Source of the DNA: an uncultured Ruminococcus sp.
GTDB taxonomy: Bacteria > Bacillota > Clostridia > Oscillospirales > Acutalibacteraceae
Direction: 5' to 3'
Assembly: GCA_900543095.1 (NCBI GenBank)
Contig: UQQD01000038.1
Coordinates: 1 to 9,413 of the forward strand
DNA length: 9,413 nucleotides
Below, one piece after another: positions 6,436-9,413 of this stretch. The notes below the pieces were generated by a model, which was not told the DNA's origin, searched no databases, and worked only from the letters and a program-made list of their open reading frames with translations. The number at the start of each line of letters is the position of its first letter. Within the stretch, counting starts at the first letter, position 1. Both the position numbers and the translations under genes were made by a program.

Positions 6436-7390
6436 CAAAGAACCGAAGAAAAAAAGAGGCGGTGTATCGCAGTTCCTCTCACGCTTTCGATGGCTTATTC
6501 AAGCAGGAGCAACTTTGCTGAGTAATATTCATCTGCCGAATTTATTCAAGGGCGGAATTTATCAAGGCAAAGGAAAGGCTGTTTGTGTGCCGGGACTGAA
6601 TTGCTATTCCTGCCCTGCGGCATCGGGCGCCTGCCCAATCGGCTCGTTTCAGGCTGTGGTGGGTTCGTCAAAATTCAGTTTTTCATATTATATCACAGGA
6701 TTCCTCATATTAACAGGAGTTCTGCTCGGACGTTTTATCTGCGGTTTTTTGTGTCCGTTTGGATGGCTTCAGGAACTGTTACATAAAATACCGACAAAAA
6801 AGCTTTCCACTAAAAAGCTGAAACCGCTGACATACATAAAATATGCAGTTTTGCTTTTTGCTGTATGTTTACTGCCGATGCTCATTACAAACGATGCGGA
6901 TATGGGAGATCCTTTTTTCTGTAAGTATCTTTGTCCTCAAGGAGTACTTGAGGGGGCAATTCCTCTTGCCGCCATTGATTCGGGAATCCGTGCCGCACTG
7001 GGTACGCTCTTTTCGTGGAAGCTGGGCATATTGATCGCAGTAATCGTACTGAGTGTGCTTTTCTACAGACCGTTCTGTAAGTGGCTGTGTCCTCTCGGTG
7101 CATTTTATGCATTGCTTAACAAGGTGTCACTTTTCGGAATGAAAGTAGACAAACACAAGTGCATTTCCTGTGGAAAATGTGCCAAAGCATGCAAGATGGA
7201 TGTAGATGTAACCAAAACTCCCAACCACACCGAATGCATACGCTGCGGTAAGTGTATCCGTGCCTGTCCTGCCAAGGCGGTCAGCTTCCGCTACGGCTTT
7301 GGCAAAGGAAAAGAAAATGATTGTCCCGCTGAAAAAGCGGAAACAGCAAAACAAAAAATTGAAACAAAAATTGAAACAGAAAAGGAGTAA
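6428..7390 (+). CDS. Membrane 4Fe-4S protein, NapH/MauN-like
   Basis: With a TTG start at 6428 the protein has 320 residues; GGAG at 6414-6417 lies ten bases upstream. An alternative GTG at 6419 would sit against that ribosome site, so I prefer TTG. An N-terminal cysteine group (C53, C59, C62, C69) is followed by membrane helices (about 85-105, 134-154, 198-213). Three CX3CP motifs (C105/C109, C165/C169, C217/C221) mark the NapH/MauN-like type. The C-terminal part holds two 4Fe-4S ferredoxin motifs: CISCGKCAKAC (245-255) and CIRCGKCIRACP (270-281). It ends in a charged Lys/Glu tail. It probably passes electrons across or along the membrane, here most likely to the lipoprotein encoded next. 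The stop is 5 bases before the next ATG. Confidence 0.9.
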   Translation: MDNKEPKKKRGGVSQFLSRFRWLIQAGATLLSNIHLPNLFKGGIYQGKGKAVCVPGLNCYSCPAASGACPIGSFQAVVGSSKFSFSYYITGFLILTGVLLGRFICGFLCPFGWLQELLHKIPTKKLSTKKLKPLTYIKYAVLLFAVCLLPMLITNDADMGDPFFCKYLCPQGVLEGAIPLAAIDSGIRAALGTLFSWKLGILIAVIVLSVLFYRPFCKWLCPLGAFYALLNKVSLFGMKVDKHKCISCGKCAKACKMDVDVTKTPNHTECIRCGKCIRACPAKAVSFRYGFGKGKENDCPAEKAETAKQKIETKIETEKE

Positions 7391-7395
7391 ACACC

Positions 7396-8361
7396 ATGAA
7401 AACAACAAAAATTTTAACCTTACTGACTGCCTTGATGATGTTGTTAAGCTTTGCCGCCTGTGGCACAGACAAAGGCAATACGACGAATACTACCGCAAAT
7501 AAGAAAAGCGAAACGGCTATGCTGACAGCTGTGAATCCAAACACAAAAGACGAGGCCACCGACCTGCATCAAAAACTGATGGCACAGGAAAATGCTATTC
7601 TTTCCGAAAACAGCGAGCTTTGGGAAAAGGTATTTATTTCAGCCGATAAGGGTATGGCGATGATTGAGGACGGCGGAAACTACGGTGATTTTCTTCTGAA
7701 AACGATTGACGGTATCAAGGATCAGTTCAGTGCAGATGAGTTGAAGCTGCTTAATGAAAGCGCCGAAGAGATTAAGGTAATTGAAGGAAAGCTGACGGTT
7801 TTGGAACAAAAATTTCCCGGATGCGGACAAAAACCGTCTGATGGAGATATGAGCGTTCCGGCTGAAAACGGCAAGCCCATCGAAAAGGATAATCTGATGA
7901 AATTCCCGACATTTGACGGCAAGGATCTGGACGGAAACGAAGTTAAGAGCAGCACCCTTTTTGCAAAAAATACCGTTACCGTAGTAAACTTCTGGTTTAC
8001 CACCTGCAATCCCTGTGTGGAAGAACTTGCCGACCTGGAAGCTCTGAATAAACAGCTTGCAAAAAAAGGCGGAGCAGTAGTCGGAATCAATTCATTTACA
8101 CTTGACGGTGACAAAACGGCTATCTCTGATGCAAAGAATATTCTGGCAAAAAAGGGTGTGACCTACAAAAACATTTGGTTTGATTCAAAAAGTAAAGCCG
8201 GAGAATTCACATCCGGATTGTACTCCTACCCCACAACTTATGTTGTCGATAAAAACGGTAATATTGTAGGAGAGCCGATTGTCGGTGCAATAACCTCCGA
8301 AAAGCAGTCTGAAAAGCTGCAAAAGTTGATTGATCAGGCAATTGCAAACAGCAAGAACTGA
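7396..8361 (+). CDS. TlpA/ResA-like thioredoxin-fold lipoprotein
   Basis: This 321-residue protein starts at ATG with GGAG eight bases upstream. A lipoprotein signal peptide ends in the lipobox LSFAAC with Cys22, so the mature protein is probably lipid-anchored outside the membrane. A low-complexity Thr/Asn linker and a helical domain (about 45-140) of unknown role precede the redoxin domain (about 165-321). The redoxin domain has VVNFWFTTCNPC with the active pair Cys204/Cys207 and the cis-proline segment YSYPTTYVVDKNG (Pro279). CNPC differs from the commoner CPPC/CEPC. It likely reduces or exchanges disulfides in extracytoplasmic proteins, taking electrons from the upstream Fe-S membrane protein and CXXC protein. 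It is the last gene of the operon. The partner substrate is unknown. Confidence 0.92.
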   Translation: MKTTKILTLLTALMMLLSFAACGTDKGNTTNTTANKKSETAMLTAVNPNTKDEATDLHQKLMAQENAILSENSELWEKVFISADKGMAMIEDGGNYGDFLLKTIDGIKDQFSADELKLLNESAEEIKVIEGKLTVLEQKFPGCGQKPSDGDMSVPAENGKPIEKDNLMKFPTFDGKDLDGNEVKSSTLFAKNTVTVVNFWFTTCNPCVEELADLEALNKQLAKKGGAVVGINSFTLDGDKTAISDAKNILAKKGVTYKNIWFDSKSKAGEFTSGLYSYPTTYVVDKNGNIVGEPIVGAITSEKQSEKLQKLIDQAIANSKN

Positions 8362-8624
8362 TGTGTGCCTGTATCGACAAAGTATCAATAATGCTTATTT
8401 TCAGGTTCTGTAACAGATATTTTTTCAACCGAATTTTTACATATAGATTTTAACAAATATGCCAATAATTAAGCCCATATAATTTTTCGTACAACAAAAC
8501 CTCCTGCAACGGATTTTACTCTGTGTGGGAGGTTTATTCTTATTCCGATATTTTTTATTTCATCATTATATCTGTATAAAAATTTCACATAGCTGTAAAG
8601 CTGTTTATCATCACAATAAATTTG
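8362..8624. other. Intergenic region without a supported gene
   Basis: About 260 AT-rich bases separate the thioredoxin-fold gene from the IS end. They contain a weak short hairpin (TCTG/CAGA around 8408-8418) followed by a T run, the longer hairpin at 8497-8535 and a TATAAT (8478-8483) with no good -35. Open frames here and on the other strand have no ribosome site or family resemblance. Confidence 0.6.
8497..8535. terminator. Hairpin, possible (bidirectional) terminator
   Basis: AAACCTCC (8497-8504) pairs perfectly with GGAGGTTT (8528-8535). Inside, ACGGA (8509-8513) pairs with TCTGT (8520-8524, one G-U) around a 6-base loop. The following T tract is weak on the plus strand (ATTCTTATT) and somewhat better on the minus strand (TTTTGTTGT). 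It could end the thioredoxin operon, but lies about 135 bases after its stop. Confidence 0.35.
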
Positions 8625-8660
8625 GGCTCTACAATAAAAGTTGGGGTAAGGGATAGAGCC
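8625..8660. repeat. Inverted repeat inside the IS left end
   Basis: GGCTCTA (8625-8631) and TAGAGCC (8654-8660) are perfect 7-base inverted copies 22 bases apart. The TAGAGC sequence occurs again at 8681-8686. These may be repeated transposase-binding sites in the IS end. Confidence 0.6.
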
Positions 8661-8679
8661 TACAAAAAATTTCAAAAAA

Positions 8680-8754
8680 GTAGAGCATATTTACCTAAAA
8701 TCCGTTAAAATGGAATTGACTAGAAACCAGAACGGAGGACAAAATATGCTCTAC
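8680..8754 (+). promoter_or_regulatory. Start-codon-sequestering hairpin in IS leader
   Basis: GTAGAGCATATTT (8680-8692) and AAATATGCTCTAC (8742-8754) are perfect 13-base inverted copies. The right arm contains the transposase ATG (8746-8748) and begins just after its ribosome site (GGAGG, 8734-8738). An RNA that starts outside the IS would fold and hide the start codon, while one starting between the arms would not. This is the known anti-read-through arrangement of several ISs; its action here is inferred. Confidence 0.55.
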
Positions 8755-9413
8755 AATTATTTTACAGAAAAATTACTCGGATTGCAAGGTGTTTTAATCG
8801 AAAACATTGAAGAAATTGATGATACTATTCATATTTACTGCAAGCTTGAGCGGAAAATTCACAAATGTCCCGTCTGCGGAAATCATACAGACAAAATTCA
8901 CGATTACCGAGAACAGATGGATACGGCAGATTATGTGCGCATTTGAGAGTGTACGAAAGGAAGAACAAAAGAAGTTCAGCGAATCTTATCGCAAATATTT
9001 TAAAAATTCAAGAAAACTACTTCTTAAAAAATTTGATGAATTGACCGATGAACAAAAACGACAAGTCAATGTTATGCTGTATGCCTCGCCTAATTTGTGT
9101 ACGGCTCATTTTTACAAAGAGGACTTCTTGAAAATCCTCGATTGCAAAGACAGAGAGTCAGCTAAAAAATCTATGTTTGACTGGATTAACTCGGCGTACG
9201 ATTGTGGGATTTCTCAACTTGTTAAGTGTGCAAAAACAATGCAAAATTGGTTGACAGGAATACTCGATTCGTTCACTACACCGCTTACAAACGGTTTTAT
9301 TGAAAGGGTTGCAACAACAAAATTAAAGTCCTAAAAAGAAATGCTTACGGCTACAGAAATTTTAACCGCTTCCGCAACCGCATTCTACATATGTTCTCAC
9401 TCAAATCAGCAAA
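8746..9413 (+). pseudogene. ISL3-family transposase, internally deleted and frameshifted
   Basis: Translation starts at ATG 8746 (GGAGG at 8734-8738) and encodes the ISL3 N-terminus: LQGVLIENIEEIDD, then the zinc-binding CPVCGNHTDKIHDYRE. Around 8912-8922 the sequence jumps to the C-terminal part in another frame (IRQIMCAFESVRKEEQKKFSE...), and the first frame stops at TGA 8944-8946. The second zinc pair, helix-turn-helix and most of the DDE core are missing, an estimated loss of about 180 residues judged from family memory. A second lesion of two extra bases (about 9305-9306) shifts the frame after TNGFIE. After it the expected GCNNKIKVLKRNAYGYRNF and FNRFRNRILHMFSLKSA resume and run to the window edge. 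The remains suggest no function. Confidence 0.85.

Larger units (their letters stand above)
8625..9413 (+). mobile_element. ISL3-family insertion sequence remnant, left end to window edge
   Basis: The left terminal sequence GGCTCTACAATAAAAG at 8625 is typical of ISL3-family ends. A transposase with ISL3 N- and C-terminal sequence follows on the plus strand. The right end and any target duplication lie outside the window. The element cannot move on its own because its transposase is broken. Confidence 0.75.

Noticed and set aside
7281..7559. Minus-strand hydrophobic open frames over the Fe-S/lipoprotein junction
   Set aside because: They arise from the Lys/Glu-rich tail and signal peptide read backwards and have no start signals.
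8478..8535. TATAAT followed by a hairpin, possible small RNA
   Set aside because: There is no -35 box at a usable distance and the hairpin has a large weakly paired interior; AT-rich chance is more likely.
8469..8675. Minus-strand open frame of 68 codons between the thioredoxin gene and the IS
   Set aside because: It runs across the IS end, has no ribosome site and resembles no family I know.
1..9413. Reverse transcriptase, Avd or template repeat of a diversity-generating retroelement inside the window
   Set aside because: No frame shows reverse transcriptase motifs, and I found no second copy of the sequence encoding LRSPG; if present they are elsewhere in the genome.

Overview
The window looks like part of the chromosome of a low-GC Gram-positive gut-type Clostridium relative (Ruminococcus/Oscillospiraceae-like). 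I infer this from the GGAGG ribosome sites, the sigma-A promoters, the VanR/VanS-like two-component pair, the DUF6273 surface protein, the CD1871A-like CXXC small protein and the ISL3-type insertion sequence. No RNA gene or CRISPR array was seen.

Region 1 (about 1-4300, minus strand) is one operon. A strong promoter with an AT-rich inverted repeat downstream drives a TetR-family regulator. The regulator's stop codon overlaps the start of a 651-residue secreted or anchored collagen-like protein (ATGA overlap). After 25 bases comes a large secreted protein that runs off the left edge. It carries a DUF6273 (lectin-like/FGE-like fold) domain, an Ig-like segment and a second lectin-like module. 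The stretch between its WWLRSPG and VRPAF motifs resembles the variable region of a diversity-generating retroelement target. No reverse transcriptase or template repeat is in the window.

Region 2 (4326-8361) is a redox module with its own control. A response regulator and sensor kinase (minus strand, ATGA overlap) face three plus-strand genes: a 48-residue CXXC protein starting at TTG (too short for many gene callers), a membrane 4Fe-4S protein with three CX3CP motifs and two ferredoxin clusters, and a thioredoxin-fold lipoprotein with a CNPC active site. A perfect 7-8-7 palindrome sits between the two divergent promoters and covers both places where a -35 box would be expected, so the regulator probably binds there. 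The products look like an electron-transfer chain that moves reducing power across the membrane to an extracytoplasmic thiol protein.

Region 3 (8362-9413) is intergenic sequence followed by the left end of an ISL3-family insertion sequence. Its transposase is dead: the central part (helix-turn-helix and DDE core) is deleted and a second, two-base frameshift lies near the C-terminus. A 13-bp inverted repeat in the IS leader covers the transposase start codon and probably blocks translation of read-through transcripts.
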